Below, one piece after another: positions 39,616 through 51,998 of a stretch of 64,000 nucleotides of DNA. The stretch spans positions 6,929,512 through 6,993,511 of the forward strand of contig NC_059283.1 in the NCBI RefSeq assembly GCF_017591435.1, read 5' to 3'. Made by a program: the position numbers and the translations under genes. Under the pieces are notes generated by a model, which ran no database searches, was not told where the DNA came from, and was given only the letters and a program-made list of their open reading frames with translations. How positions within the stretch are numbered: the stretch's first letter is position 1; every line of letters starts with the position of its first letter. This DNA is from Portunus trituberculatus. Taxonomy: Eukaryota > Arthropoda > Malacostraca > Decapoda > Portunidae.

Positions 39616-39967
39616 AGAGATGCACTTGAAGGGCTTCTGCACCCCTTCTTTGCGGCCAGCGCGCGGTCTCCCTGATGCTGCGGAGGCGTGGCTGAGGTGT
39701 CCTGTGGCGGAGAGGCAGGACGGAGGCTGGAGGAGACATGAGAAGCGAAGCGGAGGATGGGGAGGCAGGGAGGCTGGTGGACAGGGAGGCAGGGAACGCA
39801 GAGGGACGCAGAGGTCAAGGGTTGGGGTAAAGAGGCAGCCTGACCCACAGCACAGAAGGTGGAGGCGGGAAGGCTGTGGAGTAAGGCGGCGGGAAGAGCA
39901 GGGCGGGCGTCTCCATTAGGGAAATACCAGGCGTGGAGAGTATTTAGGGAAGGAGAGAGTGCAGTCA

Positions 39968-40177
39968 ATGTTGCGTGCGTGTCCTCAATGGCGGCCGTTT
40001 GTCAGCGCGTCGGTGTGGCTGCGTGCACGACGTGGCGACCTCTCCCACATAGAACTTTTAAGGCCGCGGCGCCTCACGGGACATAATTCAAAGCGACGCA
40101 GGACGGGCCGTGTGAGGGAAGCCCAGACGGATGCAAAGCTGCAGTATTACCATCACAATACGGCTCATGCAATATAA
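39968..40177 (+). CDS. Small Arg-rich ORF in CpG-rich region
   Basis: An ATG opens 69 codons: MLRACPQWRPFVSASVWLRA, then RRGDLSHIELLRPRRLTG and a KRRRTGRVREAQTD basic part. Composition is not repetitive, and CpG is frequent from 39040 to 40600. An overlapping ATGGCGGCC start at about 39988 opens 32 codons in another frame. No family, splice support or partner is recognised. GC-rich sequence has few stop codons, so chance is likely. Confidence 0.2.
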   Translation: MLRACPQWRPFVSASVWLRARRGDLSHIELLRPRRLTGHNSKRRRTGRVREAQTDAKLQYYHHNTAHAI

Positions 40178-40262
40178 GAAGGATTATACTTAAGGTCTCA
40201 GAATAGGTAAGCCCTTCCCCTCTCACAGCGACCCCAGCCCCGCCCTGTCTCATCCCGCGCCG

Positions 40263-40553
40263 TCACTCCCCCGGACACATGACTTCCTTGCCTTGCTTGC
40301 TTGTCCACACTTGAACCCACCCTCCATATCTCAACCGCCGCGTCCACAGTGCCACTTCTTCCACCTTGACGCCAAATCCCTTTGACCGATCCATTAAGAG
40401 ATTCGCTAACCTTACCACGTTGGGCGATTGTTCAGTTGAGCCTCGCAGTGGACATAACAGGCGGATGTCAAACTGCCGATCTGACGTCTGGCTGTAGCTC
40501 CCGTGGTCTGAGGTGACGCCCGCCCTCACCTGAGCCGTCCCATCGCTTCCCAT
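40263..40553 (-). CDS. Minus-strand ORF overlapping a possible exon end
   Basis: An ATG opens 96 codons of ordinary composition (MGSDGTAQVRAGVTSDHGSY and, near the end, VEEVALWTRRLRYGGWVQVW). A near-consensus donor (GACGGCTCAG/GTGAGG) lies only 24 bases inside the ORF. An alternative reading is an exon ending there, whose upstream frame would be DPSWVPPGDERQWEAMGRL (40527 up to about 40585). These readings exclude each other. Not recognised. Confidence 0.25.
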   Translation of the reverse strand: MGSDGTAQVRAGVTSDHGSYSQTSDRQFDIRLLCPLRGSTEQSPNVVRLANLLMDRSKGFGVKVEEVALWTRRLRYGGWVQVWTSKQGKEVMCPGE

Positions 40554-40670
40554 TGCCTCTCGTCACCCGGAGGTACCCAGGAGGGATCTTAAACTACTCC
40601 ATAAAACGCAAACATTACTGGGCACGCGGCAGTAAGATATGATAAGGGCATTCTTTAATAGCGACAGGCA

Positions 40671-40778
40671 ATGAAATTTAGAGCCGACCTGATATACCTT
40701 TGCCTGCTGGGAGGCGCGTCAGGGCTGATACCATCTGCGCCTTTTGTGTCCACGGATTGCCTCAACAGCTCGGAATGA
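40671..40778 (+). CDS. Possible 35-residue secreted peptide ORF
   Basis: The ATG follows GACAGGCA. The ORF MKFRADLIYLCLLGGASGLI continues PSAPFVSTDCLNSSE and stops. The first 20 residues have the basic-hydrophobic-small layout of a signal peptide. The minus strand is open over the same bases (SHMPHHSELLRQSVDTKGAD and onward), which weakens the case. No homologue is recognised and no promoter is identified. Confidence 0.2.
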   Translation: MKFRADLIYLCLLGGASGLIPSAPFVSTDCLNSSE

Positions 40779-41297
40779 TGTGGCATGTGACTGTAACATG
40801 TTTTAATAGTTTTCTTTGTTGCATGAGGATCGCGCGGCTCCCATCCAGCGGCCAGTGTTCCAGGGACGTTATCTCCTGATGCGGACGCAGGAGGAGGGGA
40901 AGGAGGAGGCGGTGAAGGCCAAGAGGGAAGGGTGGAGATAAGGGAACTAAGTGATGAAGGGAATGAAGTGGATAAGGAGGAGGAAGGAGGAAGAATACGA
41001 ATAAGATGAACAAGAAGAGGTGGTGGCCAATGATAAGAGCGAAGGAGAAGAAAGGGAAGGAAAATGGAAAACATATAGATAAAAAAAAAGAACAGTAGAG
41101 AAAAATAGTACCTGGAGGTGGAAGAAGATACCGTAGATTAGAAGAATAAAGAAAGGAAACGAAGGTGCGAAGAAAAAGAGAAAGGGTGACTATGGAACGT
41201 CCAGGAGAAGAAAGGAAAGAAAGAACGATGGGGAGAAGAGGAAGAGGAAGGAATAACATTGATGAAAAGGATCCATGAAAAGAACCAACGTATCAGA

Positions 41298-41559
<262 letters not shown>

Positions 41560-41586
41560 CTTACACACACACACACACACACACAC

Positions 41587-42673
41587 CTTCCTTCCTTCCT
41601 TCCCTTCCTCCGTGCCTCTCTCACCGCCGTCTAATCTCTCCCGTCAATCATTATTAATATTCTAATCTTGCTACTTGCTCCTTGACGCTGCACACACCAG
41701 CGGGACGTGGAGAGCAGTTCCAAGGGGCTCTTTGAAGACACCCAAACACACGCGCTCAAGAGCCTGGAGAAACTGACACGAGAAGACTCAGAACATAACA
41801 CACGTGGAGGAGTAGGAAGAGGAGGAGGAGGAAAAGGAGGAGGAGGACTTAGCCATGGTCAACTACAGGATTATCTCCAGCCGGGTGTTTGGAGGCCTGA
41901 GAGGTGAGAAAGAGGCAGGTAATGGACAGCGCGGGGAGGGAGGCAGGAGGTGCGAGAAAGAGAAAGAGCGGGACGAGAAACGCGGCTAGAGATAAAGCAG
42001 AAGCGATATTAGCCAAGCGCATCAATCATACCACCACGGAACTCTTATCTTCAAGCGCCGCGACTGCCCTGCACCTCTATCGCCCTCCCACTAAAGGGGC
42101 GGCATAAAGGGGGTGTGCTAAACTCCTAAGGGAACCACCTTGACGGCCCACGGGGGAGAAAAGGGAGAGGAGAGGAGCGTAAAGAGAGGAAGGGCAAGGA
42201 ACCCATAATCCTGCGAGGTAGGGAATGAGAGAAGGGATCCAGATAGATGAGGAGAGGAGAAAAAGAGCAGGAAGGAGCAGGGGTAAAGAAGGGAGGAACA
42301 AGGCGAGGTTAAAAGGTAAGGGAGGGATAAAATGGACTATTCCTGTTAAGCGAAGGACGAAAGTGGACAAGGTAACGTTTTTGGGGATACCTGGCCAAGC
42401 TCTGGGAGGTTGAGGAAGGAGGAACGGGGAGGAGCTGCTGGAGACGAGAAAATCAGTTATGGTGAGGAGGAATATGGGAGGACGCTGCTAGGAGACGAGG
42501 AAGGGAGAAAGAAAGTAACGAGTGAAGATGAAAAATGGAAGAGATAAAGACTTGAAAAAATAACCATTCATGGACAAACAAAACACAATAAACTCTAAAA
42601 AAAAAAGAGGAAAACAACGTCAAGAAGAGGAGATAAGAGGAAACTTCGCATCAAGGACACCAAAAGTACGTAG
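41587..42673. other. No supported gene
   Basis: Mixed sequence with GGA runs at 41818-41850 and A/G-rich segments at 42140-42660. 41990-42110 is of ordinary complexity but has no clear frame. Confidence 0.4.
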
Positions 42674-42913
42674 GTGGCGGGGAGAAGACATGAAGGTGAG
42701 GACGAGTTAAGTTCAGATAAGCCAAACAACATCTTCATCCACGCTCACAGATTATCCCACACGCCTGCAGGTAAAGCTAAACTGGGGCAGGGAGAGAAGG
42801 ACACCCCAACAATACGTAGTTTACAGAGACCCGAGAGGCATCCACGAGTATCCTCAGCATCCCCAACAGGATCCTTAGAGCTGAGTCCCGTCATAAGCGT
42901 AGGAGTGATTTAA
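42674..42913 (+). CDS. Stop-free segment with internal donor, doubtful exon
   Basis: An 80-codon open frame lacks an ATG start. It reads RRHEGEDELSSDKPNNIFIH, later GQGEKDTPTIRSLQRPERHP and SPTGSLELSPVISVGVI, then TAA. A strong donor (CGCCTGCAG/GTAAAG) sits in the middle at 42770/42771, so only the first part could be an exon if that donor is used. Composition is ordinary. No family is recognised. Confidence 0.22.
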   Translation: MAGRRHEGEDELSSDKPNNIFIHAHRLSHTPAGKAKLGQGEKDTPTIRSLQRPERHPRVSSASPTGSLELSPVISVGVI

Positions 42914-44198
42914 GAGATCCTCACCTTTCTTCACCTTGCCTACTTCTACGAGTGTATTGTTTAATTTACTTTTTTTGAGTGATTTAATTATTTATTTGAA
43001 GTGATGAATGAAGTGAACTGGTTAAGATGGTGTTAGTATGAATTGTATGTGAATTTAGCAGGATTCATGATCTACAAGAGTGAAGAAATGGGTAAAATAC
43101 AATAAAATAAAATAAAATAACAAAGAAATATGAAGGGAACGGAGTAAGTAGCAATGAAAAACAACACAAAAAAAAAAAAGAAAAACAACACTGAATAAAC
43201 AACAGAGACAACAATCAATCCAGCAGAAAATATGGAAAAAATAGACATGGAAAGAGAAAAACGAGCCAAACAAATACGTAAAAAAGACTCTGGTAATCAC
43301 GGCCGGCATGATAAATAGAACAGTAATGGACATTATGCGCGCCAACACGGATGGACATCATTAATAACAGCGAGACGGAAAATCCATGCCATAAATAACA
43401 ACAAACATTGGCGGCCGTGAACCAAAGTGAAATATTGCGAAGTGAGGCTCAGGTGTGACGGAGGGAGGGAGGGAGGGAGGGAGGGAGGGTGAGGGAGGGT
43501 GAGGGAGAGGAGGAAGAGTGAGGTTTGTAATAGAAAGAGAGATTAATAGAAGAGAATGAGGGAAGAGAGGAAATACAGGAGGAGGAGGATGTTTACAAGA
43601 GGAAATTTATAGAGAAAAGAAGAAATTCATTGAGAAAAGAGGACATTTAGGAGAGGAATATTAACGTTAAAGATACACATCACAAGGAAACTTAACTAAC
43701 AAAACCACCAGAAATATTACACGAGGAAATTTGTAAGAGAGAAAAGGATTACAGGACGAGAAGAGATTTTACAAAAGAAAGATTGCAGAAGAGATAAAGC
43801 AAGAGGAGGCAGTAGAAGAGAAGCTTTGCAAGAGGAACAGAAGGAGAGGCAGATGAAAGGTGAGGTTTGCAAGAGGAGGAGGAGTAAGAGGAAGAAGAGG
43901 AGAAGGTAGGATGCAAGAAAACAGCTTGTCCTTGATAAACACGTGTGGAGGAGAGAGGCAATCAGGTGATAAGGTGAAGCAAACACCCTTATAATGGACC
44001 GTCATTAAAGAGTAAATAAAGCCACGAGTAAACATCACTTCAAAGGGCAAGCCACACACTCTCCTCCTACTCCTACTCCTACTTCTCCTTCTCTCTATAC
44101 TCTACTACTTTACTCCTCCGCGTCCCTTCCTTCTCTCCTCACCTCCATAATACATCGAGTGAGGTAAACTTGTGGACTTGTGGAGAGGGGGAAAATTA

Positions 44199-44201
<3 letters not shown>
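42914..44201. other. A/G-rich stretch, no gene seen
   Basis: Includes (AAAAT)n near 43100-43125 and a (GGGA)n run at 43459-43510. The remainder is A/G-biased to 43980, then C/T-rich to 44160. Confidence 0.5.

Positions 44202-44278
<77 letters not shown>
44202..44278. repeat. (GT)38 microsatellite
   Basis: Uninterrupted GT array. Confidence 0.98.
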
Positions 44279-44281
<3 letters not shown>

Positions 44282-44704
44282 GGAGGGTACAAACCTTTAA
44301 CCACCTTAATAAATGTTATGACGTGTAGCAGTCTTCACCCCTCCTTTAAACGCCGCCACTCCTCCTGCTGCTGCTCTCCCTCGCTCTCTTTATCGCCCTC
44401 CCTCCCCTCCCTGCCTCCCTGCCTGCCTCTACCACAAGGGCGCTGGATCAACAAACCCACGGTAAATATTTGAGGGAAGGAGGTTTGGGATTCAGACTGA
44501 GTCATGCTGGGCTAATGTGACATATGAAATATCGACTCAACTTTCTCTTGTTTTAAATTTCCTATTATTCAGAATTTCAATGTTATATCGACTAGTTTTA
44601 ACAAATTCTATGTTTAATTACTGTTATTTTCAAGAGTTTTTAGATTAACATGAATTCTGCCTAAATAGTGAGAACAGAATACCTCTTATGATTTTATTGA
44701 TAGA

Positions 44705-44889
44705 CTGTGGCCTTTGAAAATAGACATTAAAAGAAGTCCACATAGTTTAACACACTTTACAGGTGACTTATTGGAAATTTAAAGGATACCTTCAAATAAT
44801 TAAATAGTTAAATGAGAATATTGCAGCATCAAAGGAATAAAAGTACCTCTGAGAACCAAACTAGTCATTTCTGTGGCCTTTGAAAATAG
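44705..44889. repeat. 19-bp exact direct repeats flanking 147 bp
   Basis: CTGTGGCCTTTGAAAATAG occurs at 44705-44723 and again at 44871-44889. The enclosed AT-rich 147 bp has no ORF. It could be a tandem duplication remnant or an insertion flanked by a target duplication. Confidence 0.75.
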
Positions 44890-45241
44890 TGTATAGCAAC
44901 TAAATATTTAGGAATACAAACACACAATAAATAAACATAATAATAGAAAAAAAACAATAACAGTGACATGTAGTATTTCAAAAGGACATTTAAAGAATCA
45001 ATTAGCCCAACACGGTACGGGAAATTAATCTCTTGGTAGCATAACTTATATTGATACGATACGTAACAACGCGCACGGCTCACTCTTCCTCTCTAAATAT
45101 GCAAATGACCAAGGTGCATCAAATAAACACGAGGCAGGGAGTGCAGTTGATAAATATGGGCATTAAACCTTCACGCACCACTATTGCCTTTGACACACCT
45201 CGAAAAAGAGACACGTTCATTAATAACCAATTGCGCGTTGT

Positions 45242-45243
<2 letters not shown>

Positions 45244-45320
<77 letters not shown>
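45244..45320. repeat. (GA)33 microsatellite followed by G10
   Basis: Pure GA to 45310, then a run of ten G. Confidence 0.98.
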
Positions 45321-45414
45321 CTATGAAGGGCCACCGCCACATCAGCTCAATCAACAAAATTAAATTCTTTCAGATGCTCTTGAAATCTGTCACTGGAAAC
45401 GTGAAGGGAAGGGA

Positions 45415-45568
45415 AAGGAGGAGGAGGAGGAGCAGGAGGAGGAGGAGGAGGGAAAAGGAACGACAAGAGGGATGAAGAGGGGATGGAGGGGGAAAATGAG
45501 AAGCAAACGGAGGAGAAGGAGGAGGAGGAGGAGGAGGAGGAAGAGGTGGAGGAAGAGGAGGAGGAGAG
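45415..45568. repeat. Imperfect (GGA)n purine tract
   Basis: GGA, GCA and GAA units with A-rich interruptions. Confidence 0.93.
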
Positions 45569-45604
45569 CCCTTCTGAGCGCAAGCCATCACAAGTTGAGC
45601 CCAA

Positions 45605-45796
45605 TTAGTTATTCCGTCCTGGGCCTAACTCCCTAATTACATTAACGTCCCGTGCAGAGCCGAACGCGGGTATTGAAGACTGATTAAAGTGAGTCTTGAG
45701 AAGGCGCAGGATCGCAGGCGTGGCTGAGGAGGGGCGCAGGGACACGCACTCACTCGCACGCCACTCACAGTAATAGCCAATCCGACCGGCCCTCAC
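45605..45796 (-). CDS. Minus-strand open segment, possible exon
   Basis: 63 stop-free codons before TAA: AGRIGYYCEWRASECVSLRP, then TPAILRLLKTHFNQSSIPAF and DVNVIRELGPGRNN. Composition is ordinary, and the region 45600-46800 is GC-richer than its flanks. It has no ATG at its upstream edge, so it would need an upstream exon; CACACTGCAG is a possible acceptor. The GYYC motif resembles an Ig F strand, but the preceding Asp is missing. Not recognised. Confidence 0.22.
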   Translation of the reverse strand: MRAGRIGYYCEWRASECVSLRPSSATPAILRLLKTHFNQSSIPAFGSARDVNVIRELGPGRNN

Positions 45797-45953
45797 TAAG
45801 ACACCCGCCTGATGCTCTGGTCTCCTGCAGTGTGCCTCCGGTCCTCCCTATGGTCTCCTCCCACCACTCCTTAACTTCCTTGTTACTACATTCCATTATC
45901 CCATTTTTCTCTTTTTTTTATTCATTTCTTTTATTTACTTCTCCCCAACTTTC

Positions 45954-46463
45954 TTGTTAGCTACAGTTCACTTTTCTTTAATTTCCATTGTTTATTTTTT
46001 CATTTGCTCCTTTTTAGTTTCTTTACTACAACTGTCTGTTTTCTTTTTTCAGTTTTCCTCTTATAGAATGTTTATAAATTCACTTCTGTGTTCATTTTAT
46101 TCGTTAATTTCCACGAATTTTCTTTTTCCAATCCAACGTACATTTCCAGGCATCATCACGTATCAGACACAAGGCTTTCTATTTTTCTCCGCCTATGCTT
46201 CCCTCACACTATACATCACCGTAACCTATGCAATCCTTTGTCTGGCGTCCTGTCTGGGTTCCATAGCGGCGCCCACCGGCATCCTTCCCCACTGGCCGTG
46301 GCTAACAGCCCTGAGCAGCGCGTCGGAAAGCCGTCAGCGTCCCTCGCCGCTGTTCCGCCTGACGGGGCCTGCAGGCATCACCGTGAAGGATACCAGTGTC
46401 CTGATCTGGCGGGATCCTTTGCCTCCTGCGGGACGGACGGGAAGGGAAGGAGAGGGCGGATAG
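45954..46463 (+). CDS. Plus-strand open segment in GC-rich region
   Basis: A 169-codon frame runs from T-rich sequence (Phe/Leu/Ser-rich, unlikely coding) into a GC-rich part of ordinary composition: YITVTYAILCLASCLGSIAA, then PTGILPHWPWLTALSSASES, VKDTSVLIWRDPLPP and a stop at 46461-46463. A second plus frame is also open over 46230-46460. Any exon would probably begin after about 46150 (TTCCAG near 46149). Not recognised. Confidence 0.22.
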   Translation: MLATVHFSLISIVYFFICSFLVSLLQLSVFFFQFSSYRMFINSLLCSFYSLISTNFLFPIQRTFPGIITYQTQGFLFFSAYASLTLYITVTYAILCLASCLGSIAAPTGILPHWPWLTALSSASESRQRPSPLFRLTGPAGITVKDTSVLIWRDPLPPAGRTGREGEGG

Positions 46464-46558
46464 ATGGATACTTAAGGCCACTCTGAAAGCTCTCCCCTTC
46501 GCTCTATCTCTCTCCTACTCACCCATTCTCTCTCACACTCTCCCTGAGGGCCACTTAG

Positions 46559-46624
46559 GCAATGATCCAGCCTAGCCTAACAGCCGCTCAAGTGCCGGCC
46601 GCCGCGGTGCGCTCTCCACGCCGC
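46559..46624 (-). CDS. Possible 3'-terminal exon, very small
   Basis: Minus strand. A textbook acceptor (CTTAATCTGTCTCTTCCTTCAG) is followed by a short frame, GVESAPRRPALERLLG, and a stop; another frame reads AAWRAHRGGRHLSGC and a stop. No poly(A) signal was seen. A lone good acceptor is expected by chance in a window like this. Confidence 0.17.
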
Positions 46625-46865
46625 CTGAAGGAAGAGACAGATTAAGGGAGCCTCGTTAAGGACGCTTCCAAGGGCGCCTGTCCTTCGCCGGGGGAGGTAT
46701 CGGTCCAGGACGCCCCGAAAATCAACACAGGAGCAATAAATCAAAGGATGGCGCCCTGGCAGGGAATTAAAAGGCACAAAAAAAGTAACCGAGTGTGTTT
46801 TCCCATAAGAGCTTAAAGTTCTTCTCTCTCTCTCTCTTCGCTAAGCTTTTCCGGCTGGTCTTTGG

Positions 46866-46914
46866 TGCGGTGGCGGCGGCGGCGGCGGTGGTGGTGGTGG
46901 TGGTGGTGGTGGTG
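46866..46914. repeat. (GGC)n-(GGT)n compound trinucleotide array
   Basis: GGC units change to GGT at about 46888. Scattered GGT/GGA units continue to about 47000. Confidence 0.95.
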
Positions 46915-47380
46915 AGGACAACAGCAGAGGGAGCGGCATTGTATTAGTGGTGGAGGCAGTGGTGATGGTACTGGTGCTGGTGGTGCTGGTGGTGGTGGAG
47001 GGGAGTGGGGAGTGAGTGGGGGAGGCTGGTTACGCCCTTGCTACTGCCTTTAGTTGAGTGTAGCGGCAGGAGAAACGCAGCGCCTGTTAGTGTTATTGTC
47101 CTCGTTGTTAAGGGTGTCTCATTATTAACTGCAGTGAGGCTATGTACTCGTGGGTTCTTGGAGGAAAATCGACTTTCTTACTGAAGTATTTTGTAGGAAA
47201 TCCTGCTTTCCTTTCATTTATTTACTTTCCTCCATTCCATTTTTGGGTCCTGAAATGCAGCCTTTTTATATTCAATTTTTTTTTTTTTTTTACTTTCATC
47301 CTTTTTATTTCCTATTATTTATTTCAAAAATCTTTCATTAATTCATTTTTCTTTCTTCCCTCTCTAACTACCCATTTACA

Positions 47381-47383
<3 letters not shown>
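46915..47383. other. No gene seen
   Basis: GGT-rich tail, then T-rich sequence with T14 near 47278. Confidence 0.5.

Positions 47384-47438
<55 letters not shown>
47384..47438. repeat. (CT)27 microsatellite
   Basis: Pure CT array ending CTAG. Confidence 0.98.
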
Positions 47439-48637
<1,199 letters not shown>

Positions 48638-48641
48638 TCAC

Positions 48642-48787
48642 ATGAATTCGCCTGCAATCTACCTGAAATCCACTAGCAATCACCTGAAAATACTTGAAGT
48701 AACATCAAGTCACCTCGATTCACCTGAAGTCACCTGGACCCTACCTGCGTTACCTGAGAACCTGCCTCCTCTCACTGGTCCAGAAAG
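48642..48787 (+). CDS. Candidate first coding exon with perfect donor
   Basis: The ATG lies 10 bp after a (GA)58 array. The frame is open for 48 codons plus 2 bases and ends at a perfect donor, CCAGAAAG/GTAAGT. The peptide begins MNSPAIYLKSTSNHLKILEV and ends PALPENLPPLTGPE. The DNA also shows a loose approximately 10-bp periodicity of CACCTGAA-type motifs, including E-box CACCTG at 48681, 48721 and 48731, so the segment may be a degraded tandem repeat rather than a gene. The ATG context (C at -3) is poor. Not recognised. Confidence 0.3.
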
Positions 48788-49199
48788 GTAAGTAGTAATT
48801 AGCGTTATGTCGTGATGGAATTGAAAGAAAAAAAGGGAGACAAATAGTTGGGAAATATTTCGTTATTAGAGATTTAGGAGTTAAATGCCGGTCTTGGTGT
48901 GGATGGCAACACTCCTTAACAAATAGAGGAGATAAGGAAAACGAAATCAGCGAAGGAACAGGAGAGATTGCTAACTTAAATGGAGGAGGAGAAGGGAGAG
49001 GAGGAGGAGGAGAAGGAGGAGGATGAAGGATAAAAGAGGAGGAGGAGTAGGAGGATAAACATGGACTAAAAAGAAACACAAAAAATAGGAAGAAGAAAAT
49101 TAATAAGTGAAGATGAAAAAAAGAAATGAAAAAAAAAAATGATGAAAATATCGTTTCTGAAAGAAAAATCAGAAGAGAAAGCAGAAATCTTGAGCCTGG

Positions 49200-49282
49200 A
49201 GGAAGAAGAAAAGGAGGAGGAGGAGGAGGAGGAGGACAAGGACGAGGACAAGGACGAGGAGGAGGAGGAGGAGGAGGAAGAG
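49200..49282. repeat. Imperfect (GGA)n array
   Basis: GGA, GAC and GAA units. It directly precedes the minisatellite at 49310. Confidence 0.95.
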
Positions 49283-49309
49283 GTAGGAGGTAGTGAAGCT
49301 AAGACGATG

Positions 49310-49562
49310 GGAGTGAGGCTTGGAAGAGCGTGAGTGAAACATGGAGGGGTGAGTAAAGCTTGGAAGGGGATGAGTGAAGCTTTGGGAATGAGAGAAACTT
49401 GGAATAGGATGAGTGATGCTTGAAAGAGGGTGACCGAGGCTTGGGATGGGGTGAATAAAGCTTGAAGGGGTAAGACTTGGGACGGGGTGATACATGCTTG
49501 GGAGGGGTGAAAGACACTTGGGAGAGGGTGAGAGAAGCTTGAGAGGGGGGTGAGTGAGCCTT
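49310..49562. repeat. Minisatellite, about 25-bp unit, about 10 degenerate copies
   Basis: The motif GGGGTGAGTGAAGCTTGGGA recurs with variants (AAGCTTGGAAGGGGATGAGTG and similar) across the interval. The minus strand stays open through it, encoding Thr-Pro-Ser-Gln-Ala-like repeats behind a hydrophobic N-terminal stretch, which I regard as a by-product. Confidence 0.8.
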
Positions 49563-50471
49563 GCCCCAACGCAGACAAAAAGGGATGTGTGAGAAACGAC
49601 AACAAATGGCTAGTAAGCAGCACGACTCTATCATGAAGCCAGAGCGGGCAACCACGACGTTCAGAAATTGAAAACATTAATATGAAGGCAATCACCGTAA
49701 TTATTCGGTATAAAATACTCGCCAACTAGTACGAGTGTGGAGCGGCGCGCACGACCGGCCCAGCTAAACACAGGCAACCCGCAGCGCCACCAGACTTATG
49801 CTTATTTGCAGGACCTGAAGTATTGAACGAACGATAACTTAAATCGCGCATTACGATCCATTTATCAATGAACTTCATGCTGGCGGAGAGATATGATGAG
49901 GAGGAGAGAGGGAGGGTGGCTGGAGGGGTAATGGTGGTGGTGATGGTGGCAAGGAAAGAGGGAGGAGAATGTGAAGGATGATGATGATGATGATGGAGAA
50001 GGAGAATAAGGAGAAGAAGAAGAAGACGAAAAGAAAAGAAGAGGAAGAGGAAGAGGAAGAAAAAAAAGACAAAATGATCCTGAAAAGTGATAGAGGAAGA
50101 AAATGATTAAAACTCTAATCTCCTTGAAAATAAAATTGAAAAAGAGAACAAATCAAACAAACAAGCAAACAAAACAAACCCTTACAAAACAAAAAGAAAA
50201 GAAAGAAAAAACACACTAAACATTTAACCTAAAGAAAATAGGAGAGAAAAAGAGAAAAAACAGAAAAAAGAATTGAAACCCACAAAATACGAGTTATCCA
50301 GGTGACGGAACCGCACAAAGGAATTAATTAAGAGGTAGACTAGGAGAGGAGGCGGGACGGGGGAGGGTGATGGGGGACAGGTGGAGCCAGAAGGAGGGAG
50401 AAAGGACAGGTGTAACAGAATCAAGGTGTGGACTTAGCTAACTCACCAGGGAAGGGAGGAAAACACCGCCT

Positions 50472-50476
<5 letters not shown>
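49563..50476. other. No supported gene
   Basis: 49560-49870 is unique. 49890-50060 is GA/GAA-rich with a GATGAT run. 50100-50280 is A-rich. Confidence 0.45.

Positions 50477-50521
<45 letters not shown>
50477..50521. repeat. (GT)22 microsatellite
   Basis: Pure GT array. Confidence 0.98.
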
Positions 50522-50578
50522 GTGGTGGAGTGGAGATAAGATGGAGGTTAATGAGTTTCAGCTCCATTCCTGTTCCTG

Positions 50579-50582
<4 letters not shown>

Positions 50583-50648
<66 letters not shown>
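50583..50648. repeat. (CT)33 microsatellite
   Basis: Pure CT array, an inverted partner of the GA array at 50730. Confidence 0.98.
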
Positions 50649-50655
<7 letters not shown>

Positions 50656-50719
50656 TTTCTTTCCTTTGCTTTTATTCTCTTTTCATATTGAGTTCTCAGT
50701 TAAGTTATGCTCTCATGTG

Positions 50720-50812
<93 letters not shown>
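50720..50812. repeat. Compound (GT)5-(GA)41 microsatellite
   Basis: Short GT run passing directly into GA. The GT-to-GA transition is like that at 33250. Confidence 0.97.
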
Positions 50813-50815
<3 letters not shown>

Positions 50816-50890
50816 GAGGGGCTGAGGCGGGTAGGGTGTGGGCGGAGGGTGAATGGCCGCTGGAAATCTTCGCGACGCTAAAAATGAGTC

Positions 50891-50892
<2 letters not shown>

Positions 50893-50938
<46 letters not shown>
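50893..50938. repeat. (GA)23 microsatellite
   Basis: Pure GA array. Confidence 0.97.
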
Positions 50939-50942
<4 letters not shown>

Positions 50943-51164
50943 CTGTGATACAAGAAAGGTACAGTCAATAAGAAAAAAAACAGATAAATAAATAAACACC
51001 CAGAAGCAAGAGAAAGAAAAAATCATACTAGAAATAAAGAAAAATATAAATTAATAAAGAAATTAATTAAATTTGCTGAACATTGAAAAAAAAAACATAA
51101 AAAAGTGAATAAAAAAACGCTAATTGGAAAGAAAGACAAAAAAAATTACATTAAAAATAAAAAT

Positions 51165-51170
<6 letters not shown>

Positions 51171-51253
<83 letters not shown>
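51171..51253. repeat. (GA)41 microsatellite
   Basis: Pure GA array following an A-rich stretch. Confidence 0.98.
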
Positions 51254-51259
<6 letters not shown>

Positions 51260-51299
51260 ATTTCCAAAAAGGGAGAAAAATAATACAGGTGGAAAAAAA

Positions 51300-51998
51300 T
51301 GAGGTAATGGAGAACCCTAATTTATTTTCTCCTTTTCCCCAAGTCATATTTATCACATTTCTTTTACTACATTCTTCTTCCAAAACATTTATCGTCCTTT
51401 ACATTTTGTCGATATTTTCTTTAAAAGTTGTATCAAATTTTTATTACCTACTTGTCTATTTATCTGAGAAAGTTATTTTTTCCTCTCTCTTTTCTTTACT
51501 TTCTTTTTTTCAGTCTCGTGGCCTTCCTTGTCCTCCCAAACCTTGTCATGTCTCTCCTGTTTCTCTTTTTACTCTCCGTTTATTCAATTATTTTTTCTAG
51601 TCTTTTACTTTTACTCGTTTCACTTTCTTTCTTTCCTCTTTTACTGCCTTTGTGTGGCCGCCTTCCTCCTCACGGCTTTATTGTTATTGTTCCTCTGCTT
51701 GTCACTTATTAACGTAAGCATCTTCTTTACTTTCCAGATGCAAGTTTGTGTTCTTTTTCTTTTATTTTTCTCGTCTATCTCTCTTACTTTATCAACCAGT
51801 CAGTCGGTCAGTTGGCTGGTAGGTCAGTCAGTTAGTCAGTCAGTAAGTCAATCAGGGAGGGATAGAGGGAGGGAGAGGGGTATGAGAAGAGGGAGGAAAG
51901 GATTGAGGAAGGAAGGAGGGCAGGAAGGAAGGAAGAAAGAAAGAAAGAAGGAAAGAAGGAAGGAATAAAGACAGTCGGTTCATGTCATTTAAGATTTT

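Noticed and set aside
43459..43510. G-quadruplex-forming (GGGA)n as a regulatory element
   Set aside because: It has the G-run spacing, but nothing nearby suggests a promoter; treated as a simple repeat.
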